Shown here in pieces: positions 34,946 through 43,834 of a stretch of 64,000 nucleotides of DNA. Origin of the DNA: Halorubrum sp. BOL3-1. GTDB lineage: Archaea > Halobacteriota > Halobacteria > Halobacteriales > Haloferacaceae. The notes under the pieces are model-generated. The model saw only the letters and a list, made by a program, of their open reading frames with translations, did not search any database and had not been told where the DNA came from. Location of the stretch: positions 1,860,001 through 1,924,000 of the forward strand of contig NZ_CP034692.1 of assembly GCF_004114375.1 (NCBI RefSeq), given 5' to 3'. Positions within the stretch are counted from its first letter, which is position 1. Each line of letters opens with the position of its first letter. The position numbers and the translations under genes were made by a program.

Positions 34946-35128
34946 TCACGTCTCCTCGGATTTGATCTCCTGGAGCCGGTCGAGGAGTTCGTCGTTCGAG
35001 GCGCCGGGCTCGTAGTCGACGGACCCCTCGTGAGTCTCCTCGGCAGCCTGGACGCCCTCGTCGTCGTCGAAGTCCGCGTCCAAGTCCTGATTCTCCTGTT
35101 CGGACTCATCGTAGCTGCCAAAGCCCAT
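34946..35128 (-). CDS. DUF5786 family small acidic protein
   Basis: The protein has 60 residues, and the start MGFGSYDESEQENQ is the family's signature. The middle is strongly acidic (ADFDDDEG), and the end is a helix (NDELLDRLQEIKSEE). It is a small soluble haloarchaeal protein of unknown function, often next to housekeeping genes. A TATA-like box (minus strand gatttatgac, about 35152-35160) precedes it by roughly 27 nt. Confidence 0.85.
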   Translation of the reverse strand: MGFGSYDESEQENQDLDADFDDDEGVQAAEETHEGSVDYEPGASNDELLDRLQEIKSEET

Positions 35129-35241
35129 ATGTGTGTGAGAATAACAGGGGGCGAGTCATAAATCCACGGGCGAGGGCGGACCCGAACCCGGCCGCGCGGT
35201 CGCGGCTGTACCCTTTTGTCGCTCCGCGAGCGAGTACTGGC

Positions 35242-35883
35242 ATGGAACCGATCGCCGTCACCGCGGACGCGGAGGAGTTCACCTGTAACGCGTACCTCGT
35301 CGCGGGGGACGCGACGACGCTCGTCGACGCCGGAACGATGCCGGGCGTCGACGACGCCATCGCCGGCGCGCTCGACGACGCCGGCGCCGACGGACTCGAC
35401 CGCGTGGTGTTGACCCACCAGCACTACGACCACGTCGAGGAACTCGACGCCGTCGTCGACCGCTTCGACCCAAGGGTGTTGGCGTACGCAGATCACCCGC
35501 ACCGCGACGTCGCCCTCGAAGACGGCGACGATGTCCTCGTCGGGGACGAGGCCTGCGAGGTCGTCTACACGCCGGGCCACGCGGACGACCACGTCTCGCT
35601 CGTCGGGAACGAGCGGCTGTACTCGGGCGATGTCGTCGTCCACGACGACGGCGCGTTTTCGGACGGCTCGTTCGGCCGGACCGACATGGCGGGCCAGTCC
35701 AGGGAGCGCCTGATCGAGAGCCTCCGCGACCTGCTCGACCGGCTGCCGGACGCCGTCGAGGCGATGTTCCCCGGCCACGGCGGCGTCTACCGCGCCGCCG
35801 ACGGGCCGGACACGGTCCGAGAAGTCATCGAGCGCGCGACGGAGCGTGCCGAGCGCCGCGAGCCGAAGTACCCCGACGAGTGA
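35242..35883 (+). CDS. Metallo-beta-lactamase fold hydrolase
   Basis: The protein has 213 residues. The zinc-binding motif is HQHYDH at residues 59-64, with further ligands in TPGHADDHVS and SGDVVVHDD and in FPGHGGV. This is the glyoxalase II-like branch. The substrate is unknown. The ATG is followed at once by the conserved N-terminal strands (CNAYLVAGDATTLVDAG). Confidence 0.88.
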   Translation: MEPIAVTADAEEFTCNAYLVAGDATTLVDAGTMPGVDDAIAGALDDAGADGLDRVVLTHQHYDHVEELDAVVDRFDPRVLAYADHPHRDVALEDGDDVLVGDEACEVVYTPGHADDHVSLVGNERLYSGDVVVHDDGAFSDGSFGRTDMAGQSRERLIESLRDLLDRLPDAVEAMFPGHGGVYRAADGPDTVREVIERATERAERREPKYPDE

Positions 35884-36040
35884 GGGAGTGACGAGCGGTC
35901 GGACTCGCCCACGGAACGGCACGGGCGGGCCGCCCGAACCGGCTCGACCGCGCCGGTCCGACGAGGCTGGGGAGGCGCGAGGCCCGCGCTCGGCCGGCCG
36001 TCGGCGGCGCCGTCGCTCGGCGAGAGCGAGGATACGCGAA
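35882..36040 (-). repeat. Dispersed intergenic hairpin repeat, copy D (partial)
   Basis: The core lies at 35962-35981, inverted and with one change, after the stop of the hydrolase gene. It is followed by short stems around 35990-36035. The large hairpin of copies A and B is missing. It lies between convergent genes. Confidence 0.65.
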
Positions 36041-36057
36041 GGAACGCTCCTGACCGA

Positions 36058-36207
36058 TTACGCGGCGCGGCGCTCGGTCGCCTTCGGACGGAGATTGGTG
36101 TAGCCGCACTTGCGGCAGCGCTCGGCCTCGGAGGCGTTCCGGGCGTTACAGCGCATACAGATCTGTCGGTCGAGCATCCGGCGTTCCGCGGCGTCAAATT
36201 TGGCCAT
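36058..36207 (-). CDS. rpl40e: 50S ribosomal protein L40e
   Basis: The protein has 49 residues: [20 protein letters not shown], then [21 protein letters not shown]. The four zinc cysteines lie in CMRC and CRKC. The length and sequence match archaeal L40e very well. A TATA-like box (minus strand cttttacag, about 36231-36239) lies about 27 nt before the ATG. Confidence 0.95.
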   Translation of the reverse strand: MAKFDAAERRMLDRQICMRCNARNASEAERCRKCGYTNLRPKATERRAA

Positions 36208-36269
36208 ACGACTGTTGTGCGAGCGGTGCTGTAAAAGGTTGCGAGACGCCGCGACGCTGGACGGGCCGG

Positions 36270-36539
36270 TCAGGCGCCGGCTTCCGTGAGGGCGGCCTCG
36301 ATGTCCTCCCGCTGCGTGACGCCGACGAAGCGGTCGACGACGCCGTCGCCGTTCTCGACGATGAGCGTCGGGAGCGAGCGGACCTGGTACTCGTTGGCGA
36401 CGTCCTGCTCCTCGTCGACGTCGACCTTCTGGAGCTCGAACGCGTCGCCGAGGTCCTCCTGAATCTCCTCTAAGATGGGGTCTTGGGTCTTACACGGGCC
36501 GCACCACTCGGCGTGGAAATCCAGCAGTCGAACGGTCAT
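36270..36539 (-). CDS. Thioredoxin
   Basis: The protein has 89 residues. The active site is WCGPC at residues 12-16, in [16 protein letters not shown]. The cis-proline site is [11 protein letters not shown]. It is short but complete for a minimal thioredoxin. An ATG four codons further upstream exists, but the TATA-like box (minus strand ccttatgcg, about 36567-36575) fits the ATG at 36539. It is a likely partner of the reductase at 20702. Confidence 0.92.
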   Translation of the reverse strand: MTVRLLDFHAEWCGPCKTQDPILEEIQEDLGDAFELQKVDVDEEQDVANEYQVRSLPTLIVENGDGVVDRFVGVTQREDIEAALTEAGA

Positions 36540-36758
36540 AATCGCGCTCAACTACCGCCGGCCCGCGCATAAGGGTTTCCCACTCGTGTGTGTGCGTTCG
36601 GGCCAGCCGACCCGACGACGACGGACCGGAAGCGGTGGTGACCGGTCCGACAGCGGAAGTCGGAGCGGTCGACGACGGAACTCCGAACGGTCGACGGTCG
36701 ACGGCGGTCGGCGGACGCGAGCGAAACGTTTAGAATGCGGCGACGCACACGTGTGGTT

Positions 36759-36920
36759 ATGAGTAGCTCCGACTCCGGCGGGCTGATGTCCAGCGCGGGA
36801 CTGGTCCGCTACTTCGATAACGAGGACCGGAACGCCATCTCGATCGACCCCAAGACGGTCATCGCGTTCTGCGTCCTCTTCGGCGTGTTCGTCCAGATCC
36901 TCTCGCTGACCGTCGCGTAG
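36759..36920 (+). CDS. Preprotein translocase subunit Sec61-beta
   Basis: The protein has 53 residues. A polar N-terminus ([19 protein letters not shown]-like) is followed by one membrane helix (about 30-52, [18 protein letters not shown]). This is the archaeal Sec61-beta/SecG pattern. It belongs to the SecYEG channel. A TATA-like tttagaat lies about 25-31 nt upstream. Confidence 0.92.
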   Translation: MSSSDSGGLMSSAGLVRYFDNEDRNAISIDPKTVIAFCVLFGVFVQILSLTVA

Positions 36921-37017
36921 TCCGGCACGTCGGTCCGTCGCGTCGCTCCGTGCCGCCGGTGCGGTGAACCGACCGCGTAGCGCGCCCTTTTTTTACGCGC
37001 CCGCCCCATCGATCCGT

Positions 37018-37611
37018 ATGAAAGCAGGCGTCATCGCCGTCCAAGGCGACGTGGCCGAACACGCCGCCGCCGTCCGCAACGCCGCCGCCGCCCACGACGA
37101 GTCCGCGGCGGTCGTCGAGGTCCGGGATTCGGGGATCGTACCCGACTGCGACGTCCTCCTGATGCCGGGCGGGGAGTCGACGACGATCTCGCGGCTGATC
37201 GAGCGCGAGGGGATCGCCGCCGAGGTCCGAGACCACGTCGCGGCCGGCAAGCCCGTCCTCGCAACCTGCGCCGGGCTCATCGTCTGCTCGAACGACGCGA
37301 AAGACGACCGGGTCGACGCGTTGGGACTGGTCGACGTCTCGGTCGACCGCAACGCGTTCGGGCGACAGAAGGACTCCTTCGAGGCGAAGGTCCCCGTCAC
37401 CGGACTCGACGACCCCTTCCACGCCGTGTTCATCCGCGCGCCGGCCATCGACGACGTCGGCGCGGGCGTCGAGACGCTCGCGACGGTCGACGGGCGGCCG
37501 GTCGCGGTGCGCGACGGTCCCGTGGTCGCCACCGCGTTCCACCCGGAACTCACCGACGACCCGCGGATCCACGACCTCGCGTTCTTCCCCGGACGAGAGG
37601 TGGTCGCGTGA
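37018..37611 (+). CDS. pdxT: Pyridoxal 5'-phosphate synthase glutaminase subunit
   Basis: The protein has 197 residues. The catalytic triad is Cys84 in ATCAGLI, His175 and Glu177 in FHPEL. GGESTT near residues 51-56 is the family's oxyanion region. It feeds ammonia to PdxS for vitamin B6 synthesis; pdxS is not in the window. A T-rich TATA-like stretch lies about 25 nt upstream. The stop codon overlaps the hisE start (GTGA). Confidence 0.95.
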   Translation: MKAGVIAVQGDVAEHAAAVRNAAAAHDESAAVVEVRDSGIVPDCDVLLMPGGESTTISRLIEREGIAAEVRDHVAAGKPVLATCAGLIVCSNDAKDDRVDALGLVDVSVDRNAFGRQKDSFEAKVPVTGLDDPFHAVFIRAPAIDDVGAGVETLATVDGRPVAVRDGPVVATAFHPELTDDPRIHDLAFFPGREVVA

Positions 37612-37960
37612 GCGATCCGGCCGAGGGGGCGATAGCGGGGGAGACGCCGAAGCCGACGAGAACCCGGAGGTCCCGCCCGAGGCGGTCCTCGACGAGCTGT
37701 TCGCCACCATCGAGTCGCGGAAGGCGGAGCTGCCGGAGGGGTCGTACACGGCCTCGCTTTTCACCCACGAGAAGGGCGAGAACGCCGTCTTAGAGAAGGT
37801 AGGCGAGGAAGCGACGGAGGCCATCCTCGCGGCGAAAGACGACGACCGCGAAGAGGTCACCGCGGAGAGCGCCGACCTCGTCTACCACCTGCTCGTGTTG
37901 CTCGCGATGAAGGACATCGACGTCGACGACCTGCGCGCGGAGCTTCGGGACCGCTTTTGA
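37608..37960 (+). pseudogene. hisE: Phosphoribosyl-ATP pyrophosphohydrolase gene with a frameshift
   Basis: The GTG at 37608 overlaps the pdxT stop and reads MSDPAEGAIAGETPK before going out of frame. The remaining gene is intact in another frame: NPEVPPEAVLDELFATIESR, TASLFTHEKGENAVLEKVGE, AADLVYHLLV-like SADLVYHLLVLLAM, ending at TGA 37958. The whole is 353 bp, one base short of a multiple of three. Adding one G in the run 37625-37629 or 37637-37641 gives MSDPAEGGDSGGDAEADENP joined smoothly to the rest, about 117 residues. It acts in the second step of histidine synthesis. It is real decay, a sequence error, or programmed frameshifting. Confidence 0.85.
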
Positions 37961-38353
37961 TCACCGCTCGCGTTCGAGTTCGCGGTCGATGTCGTCGACG
38001 TCCGCGGTCTCCAGCTCGTCGGCGATCCGGCGCTCGAACTCCGCCTCGCTGATCTGTCCCTCGACGTACTGGCGGCGGAGCCGGTCCTGCCGGCTCTCGG
38101 CGGTGTCGGCCGTCGACGAGGTCGACGACGACCCGATCGAATCGAGCGAGGGGGAGTCGTCGTCGCCGAGTAGCCACGAGCCGGTCTTGTACGCGACGTA
38201 GACGAGTCCCGCCAGCACGGCGAGCGAGACGATACCGGAGACGATCGCCCACGCAAGGCTCAGGAGCGCCGAGACCACGGAGACGACGACGCTGATCCCG
38301 ATCAGCACCGCGATCGCGATCGCCGCGTAATAGAGGGCTTTCTTCCCGTCCAT
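37961..38353 (-). CDS. Small membrane protein with C-terminal SHOCT-like motif
   Basis: The protein has 130 residues. Two hydrophobic helices lie at about 7-35 and 36-56. A Ser/Asp-rich linker follows, then a short helical motif RQYVEGQISEAEFERRIADELE that matches the SHOCT domain. SHOCT proteins are often membrane-linked and of unknown function. The stop lies directly next to the hisE stop, so the genes converge tail-to-tail. Confidence 0.75.
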   Translation of the reverse strand: MDGKKALYYAAIAIAVLIGISVVVSVVSALLSLAWAIVSGIVSLAVLAGLVYVAYKTGSWLLGDDDSPSLDSIGSSSTSSTADTAESRQDRLRRQYVEGQISEAEFERRIADELETADVDDIDRELERER

Positions 38354-38647
38354 GTCCCGGCGTCGGGCGGCCGACCGCAAATATCTTCTCCCGCGGCCCC
38401 GATGGACGTATCCAAAGCTCCGGTCGGTCGGCTGTACGTGTCCGGTTCCGTCGGGGTCGACTCTCGGACCGAGACCGCCGAATCCCCTGCCGGGAGGCTG
38501 CCCCTTTGGGCCCACCCATCGCGACCGCACGGCACCTCACGCCTCCCCAGCCTCGTCGCTCACTCCGTTCGCGACTCCCTCGCGCGCGCCACCGCGTACC
38601 GTTTTCATACACTCGTCGCTACCGCTGGGAGTCGCTGGGAGCGCGAG
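38354..38647 (+). repeat. Hairpin repeat copy E (38477-38590) in the intergenic region
   Basis: The core lies at 38536-38555, in forward orientation. Before it stand remnants of the large hairpin (gccgaatcccctgccggg...ctgcccctttggg). After it lies a short stem (gtcgc...gcgac) and gcgcgcgcc. It lies between divergent genes; no coding frame is convincing. Confidence 0.75.
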
Positions 38648-40914
38648 ATGCGGGCGCGGACGAGACCGGTTCGAGCGAGGAGCCGGACGGGACGGTCTCG
38701 GACCGCGTCGACCGCCGAACCGTGCTCGGCGCGCTCGCCGGTGCCGGAAGCGCCGCGGTCGCCGGCTGTTCCGGCTCGGACCCGGACGACGCAACGACAA
38801 CGGCGTTCGACCCGGACCGGCTCGACGGGCTCGCGGCGCGGTTCGCGCCGACGGTGTAGTTCGACGCCGCGGAGCCGTGGTTCCCGACCGTACGCGACCG
38901 AGGAGGACGGCGAGACCGTCGTCAACGGCTTCGCCGCGTTCGACGGTACCACGAGCGCTACGACGAAGCGGGCGAGCCGCCGAACCCGACCGTCTTCTAC
39001 AGCGGGGTGCGGTGCGAGGACTCGCCGCTCGCGGTCGTCCAGTTCTGGATGTACTCCGCGTTCGACCAGTTCACCGCCAGCTTCCACTGGCACGACTGGG
39101 TGGTGCTCCACGTCTTCGTCGACCTCGACTCGGGCGACCCGCAGCTGTACGTCGCCAGCTCGCACTCCCGGAGCGTCCCGAACAACGAGTTCCTCGACCC
39201 GGATCCCGACCGGGTCCCGCGGATCCTCACCGAACTCGGCTCCCACTCGAGCGCGCTGCCGGTCAACGAGGACCTCGATAGCTTCCAGCGCGTGGGCGAG
39301 GACGGGCTGCTGGCGGACATCACCAACGCGACGATCGACACGGCCGAAGACCTCCTCGGGATCCCGATCGCGTACGGGCTCCCGCGCGACGAGGGAGCGC
39401 GGCTCCCCTCCGTCGTCCCCGAGTACGAGGGCGAACCGATCTACGAACATCCCGACCTCCCGTCGGTGTCCGCGGAGTCGCTCGTCGACGGCGCGCTTAC
39501 CGTGCGATCGCTCGGCTCGCTGTCGTCCCCGTCGACCGACCTCCCGACGCGGGGGACCGGGATCGCCCTCCGCCACCGCGAGCGCCCGGACGACGGCGAC
39601 GACGCCGCGTTCGCCGACGAGGCCGCCGAGTCGGTCGTCGAGTACGACCTCGTTCCGAGCGCGGAGCTGGAACACATCTCCGCGTTCGCCGGCCCGCAGC
39701 TGAGCTTCGAGTTCGACGTGCCCGGGGCCGTCGAGGACGCGGTCGCCGGCCACATCACGACCACCGGCGTCCCGTGGGAACAGCCCCGCTACGAGAACCC
39801 CGCGCTCGACGTCAGCGCCGGGAACCACCGGTCCGAGCTCGCGTCCCGCTACGACGCGATCGCCGACGACCCGTCGTTCGGCGCCGACGCCGCGGAGGCG
39901 CTCGACGGCGTCGTCGCCCGCGTCACGGGGGCGACGGAGACCGACGAGGCGCCGGACGGCGAGGGGCTGACGACGACCCGGACCGACGTCGAGTCGTTCG
40001 TGCTGATCGAGAGCGACCCCGAGGCGGTGCCGACGTTCGCCGGCGGGGTCGCGGTCGCCAACGGAGTCCCGGAGGGAGACCACCGGCTGACGGTCAACGG
40101 CGCCGGGCGGGCGCCCCACAGCGAGACGGTGACCGTCTCGGCGGACGAGTCGGTGACGACCGCGGGCGTCGACGGCGAGATCCCGCTCGTCGCGCGCGAG
40201 AACGCGCGGAAGGTCGAGCTCTCGGACGCGGAGAGCGACGCCGACCTGACGCGGACGACGATCGAGGACGACTTCGCCGGACGGGTCTACGACTCCGCGA
40301 TCGACGGGAGCGACGCGGCCTACGTCCACGCGGGCGGCGCGTACACGACCGAGGTCCGCGACGCCGACGACGAGGTGGGCGCGTACCGCGTCAACCCGGA
40401 CCCGACGGGGGAGGGGGGTGACGACGGCGAGACCGGCGCGGCCGACCCGATCCGGATCGAGCGGCCGGAGACCGGAGCCGCCCCGCTCGCCGGGTACGTG
40501 GCCGACGTGGCCGAGGAGACGCGCGCCGCGGTCGCGGCCGCGGCGGCCGAGAGGGACGGCGAGGGTGACGACGACGACGACGGCGGGGGCGGCGGGGGCG
40601 GCGGGGGATCCGAGGGGGGCGGCTCGGGTGGGGGCGGCTCCGGCGGCGGGGCGTCAAACGCGGTCAACGGGTTAGAGCGGGCCCTCGCCGCCGCGGTCGA
40701 TACCGCGGAACGGGCCGAGGAGCGCGCCCGCGAGGGCGACGGCGAGGGGACGGAGCGGCGGCTGGCGAGCGTGCTCGACCGGATCGCTCGGATCGAAGAG
40801 CGGCTCGCGGCCGCCCGGGAGGGGCTCCCGCCCGGCCTCGCGAACGCGACCGGAAGGCGGGTCGAGCAGGCGATTCGGCGGGTCGAGCAGGCGCGAAACT
40901 CGGAGAAGCCGTAG
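38648..40914 (+). pseudogene. Decayed Tat lipoprotein gene with large acidic C-terminal part
   Basis: The first part has a twin-arginine motif (DRRTVLGALAG) and lipobox VAGC, so the gene once made an exported lipoprotein. An in-frame TAG at 38857-38859 comes where ALA...FAPTV should continue with FDAAEPWFP. The frame shifts near 38885-38895 (YATEEDGETVVNGFAAFDG is in another frame) and back near 38943 (YHERYDEAGEPPNPTVFYSG). From there a frame of over 600 residues is open. It has a domain with HWHDW, reminiscent of the NPP1/Vps62 type, a Gly/Asp-rich linker and a helical C-terminus. A start with one more lost base at ATG 38648 is likely. Residues 39007-40914 may still be made from an internal start. 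Confidence 0.7.
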
Positions 40915-41025
40915 GCGGCGACTTCCTTCCTCCCGTTTCGGTTCCCGTCCGCGGGGCGGTGTGCCACGCCACACCAACGGATGGAAAGCTATACGACGCC
41001 GAATCGACCACGCGTATATAAGCAG

Positions 41026-43764
41026 ATGTCTCAGGAGGGATACGACCACGCGACGGTGGAGGAACGCTGGCAGGAGGCGTGGGACGACGCCGCCGTCTAC
41101 CACGTCCCGGACGACGCCGCCGACCCGACGTACGTCCTCGGGATGTACCCGTACCCGTCCGGGAAGCTCCACATGGGTCACGTCCGAAACTACACGATCA
41201 CGGACGCGTACGCCCGCTACCGGCGGATGCGCGGCGACGACGTGCTCCACCCGATGGGGTGGGACGCGTTCGGCCTGCCGGCCGAGAACGCCGCGAAGGA
41301 GCGCGACACCAACCCCCGCGACTGGACGTTCGACTGTATCGACACGATGCGCGGACAGATGAAGTCGATGGGGTTCGGCTACGACTGGGACCGGGAGGTC
41401 ACCACCTGTACCCCGGAGTACTACCGGTGGAACCAGTGGCTGTTCTCCCGCTTCCGCGAGGCCGGCCTCGTCGAGCGCCGCGACGCCGAGGTGAACTGGT
41501 GTCCCTCCTGTGAGACGGTCCTCGCGGACGAGCAGGTCGAGGGCGACGACGAGCTGTGCTGGCGCTGTGACACGCCCGTCGAGGACCGCGAACTCGACCA
41601 GTGGTTCCTGAAGATAACCGAGTACGCGGACGAGCTGTTGGAGGCCATCGACGGGCTGGAGGGGTGGCCCGACTCCGTCCGACAGATGCAGCGCAACTGG
41701 ATCGGTCGGCAGTACGGGGCGGAGGTCGAGTTCGGGATTGGCGAGGCGCAGAGCGCCCCGGACGGACGCGGCGAGGGGACCGAGCCGCGGGAGTACGGTG
41801 CCGTCACCGCCTTCACCACCCGCGTCGACACGGTCCACGGCGCGACGTTCTTCGCGCTCGCTCCCGACCACCCGATCGCGGAGGAGCTGGCAGAAGAGGA
41901 CGAGGCGGTCCACGAGTTCGTCCACCACGAGGCCGACCCCGACGGCGACGAGCCGAACGGCGTCGAGACGGACCTGACCGCCACTAATCCCGTCACCGGC
42001 GAGGAGATCCCCGTCTTCGTCGCGGACTTCGTCCTCTCGGACGTGGGGACTGGCGCGCTGATGGCCGTGCCCGCTCACGACGAGCGCGACCACGCGTTCG
42101 CGGAGAAGAAGGGCGTCGAGGTTCGGCCGGTGATCGCGCCGGAACCGGACGACTGGAACGGCGAGACGGTCCCCGACACCCCTGACGTGGAGGGTGAGGC
42201 CTTCACCGACGACGGGATTGTGGTCGACTCCGGCGAGTACGCCGGCCTCGACAGCGAGACCGCGCGCGAGCGGATCACGGCCGATGTCGACGGCGCGAGC
42301 GAGGCGACCCAGTACCGCCTGCGCGACTGGGGCATCTCCCGCCAGCGCTACTGGGGGACGCCGATCCCGGTCGTCCACTGCGACGACTGCGGGGCGGTGC
42401 CGGTGCCCGACGAGGACCTGCCCGTCGAGCTGCCGGAGTTTATCAACACGACCGGGAATCCGCTTGACGCCGCCGAGGAGTGGAAGGAGGCGACCTGCCC
42501 GGAGTGCGGCGGGCCGGCGACCCGCGAGACCGACACGATGGACACGTTCGTCGATTCCTCGTGGTACTTCCTGCGGTACGTCTCGCCCGACCTCGACGAC
42601 GCTCCCTTCGACCTCGACCGGGCGAACGACTGGATGCCGGTCGACCAGTACGTGGGCGGCATCGAACACGCCGTGATGCACCTGCTGTACTCGCGCTTCT
42701 TCACCAAGGTGCTGGCCGACGAGGAGGGGCTCGACGGCCGCGAGCCGTTCACGAACCTGCTGGCGCAGGGGATGGTCCAGCTGGACGGCGAGAAGATGTC
42801 GAAGTCGGTGGGGAACACGGTCTCCCCGCAGCGGATCGTCGACGAGTACGGCGCCGACACCGCGCGGCTGTTCATGATGGAGGCCGCCCAGCCCGAGCGC
42901 GACTTCGACTGGTCGGAGGAGGGCGTCAGGTCCACCTACCGCTTTTTGACCCGCCTGAACGACCTCGTCGAGGAGTACGCCGCGGGTGACGTGGCGCTCG
43001 CTGGGGACGGCGACGGAGACGCGGCGGCCGCGGACCGCGATGAGATCGACGACTACGTCGCCGACGAGACCGACGCCGCGGTCGCCATCGCGGGCGCGGA
43101 GTACGACGACCTGACCTTCAACGTCGCGCTGCGGGAGGCCCAGGGACTGGTCCGGACCCTCCGGATCTACCGCGAGTACGCCGACCCGCACCCCGCCGTC
43201 TTCGAGCGCGGCGTCGGCGTCGCGGTCCGCCTGCTCGCGCCGGTCGCACCCCACCTCACCGAGGAGCTGTGGGAGACGCTCGACCGGGACGAGTTCGTCG
43301 CCGAGGCCGAGTGGCCGACCGCGACCGTCGACCGCGACACCGTCGAGCGCCGCCGCCGGCTGGTGGCCAACACCCGCGAGGACGTGCGCGACATCGTCGA
43401 GGTCGCCGGCATCGACGACCCCGAGCGGATCGACGTCGTCGTCGCCCCCGACTGGAAGTACGACGCGCTGGCGATCGCGGTCGACAGCGACGCCGACAAC
43501 CTCATTCCGGAGCTGATGGCCGAGAGCCACATCCGGGAGCGGGGAGACGCGGCCGCCTCGTACGGGCAGGACCTCCAGGCGAACCGCGAGGCGCTTCAAG
43601 AGACCATGTCCGGCGACGCCGAGTACGACGCGTTGCGCGCGGCCGCGTGGCTGATCGAGCGCGAGTTCGACGCGCCGGTCCGCGTCGAGCGCGCCGCGGA
43701 CGCCGACGAGAGCGTGGTCCGCAAGGCGGAGCCGGGTCGCCCCGCCATCGACATCGTCGAGTGA
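41026..43764 (+). CDS. leuS: Leucine--tRNA ligase
   Basis: The protein has 912 residues. The HIGH motif is HMGH at residues 49-52, and KMSKS is at 590-594. The CP1 editing domain with TTRVDTVHGATFFALAPDHP is present, and Zn-type cysteine pairs CPSCET...CWRCDT and CDDCG...CPECGG are in place. It charges tRNA-Leu. The ATG at 41026 fits homologues (MSQEGYDHATVEERWQ); an earlier in-frame ATG at 40981 seems too long. A TATA-like gtatataa lies only 5-12 nt before it, so a further promoter upstream, for instance ctatacg at 40989, must be used. Confidence 0.95.
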   Translation: MSQEGYDHATVEERWQEAWDDAAVYHVPDDAADPTYVLGMYPYPSGKLHMGHVRNYTITDAYARYRRMRGDDVLHPMGWDAFGLPAENAAKERDTNPRDWTFDCIDTMRGQMKSMGFGYDWDREVTTCTPEYYRWNQWLFSRFREAGLVERRDAEVNWCPSCETVLADEQVEGDDELCWRCDTPVEDRELDQWFLKITEYADELLEAIDGLEGWPDSVRQMQRNWIGRQYGAEVEFGIGEAQSAPDGRGEGTEPREYGAVTAFTTRVDTVHGATFFALAPDHPIAEELAEEDEAVHEFVHHEADPDGDEPNGVETDLTATNPVTGEEIPVFVADFVLSDVGTGALMAVPAHDERDHAFAEKKGVEVRPVIAPEPDDWNGETVPDTPDVEGEAFTDDGIVVDSGEYAGLDSETARERITADVDGASEATQYRLRDWGISRQRYWGTPIPVVHCDDCGAVPVPDEDLPVELPEFINTTGNPLDAAEEWKEATCPECGGPATRETDTMDTFVDSSWYFLRYVSPDLDDAPFDLDRANDWMPVDQYVGGIEHAVMHLLYSRFFTKVLADEEGLDGREPFTNLLAQGMVQLDGEKMSKSVGNTVSPQRIVDEYGADTARLFMMEAAQPERDFDWSEEGVRSTYRFLTRLNDLVEEYAAGDVALAGDGDGDAAAADRDEIDDYVADETDAAVAIAGAEYDDLTFNVALREAQGLVRTLRIYREYADPHPAVFERGVGVAVRLLAPVAPHLTEELWETLDRDEFVAEAEWPTATVDRDTVERRRRLVANTREDVRDIVEVAGIDDPERIDVVVAPDWKYDALAIAVDSDADNLIPELMAESHIRERGDAAASYGQDLQANREALQETMSGDAEYDALRAAAWLIEREFDAPVRVERAADADESVVRKAEPGRPAIDIVE

Positions 43765-43834
43765 CGTTCGCGGGGGTCCCGGGGAATCGGGCCGGCCCCG
43801 GAAACGATTAGTCGCCTGCGGGGCGCCCTTTCGT

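Noticed and set aside
36640-36715. Repeated ggtcgac blocks before the Sec61-beta gene
   Set aside because: The sequence is GTCGAC-rich, as is common in this genome, with no regular spacing.
41013-41020. TATA box directly before leuS
   Set aside because: It is only 5-12 nt from the start, too near to give a transcript containing that ATG.
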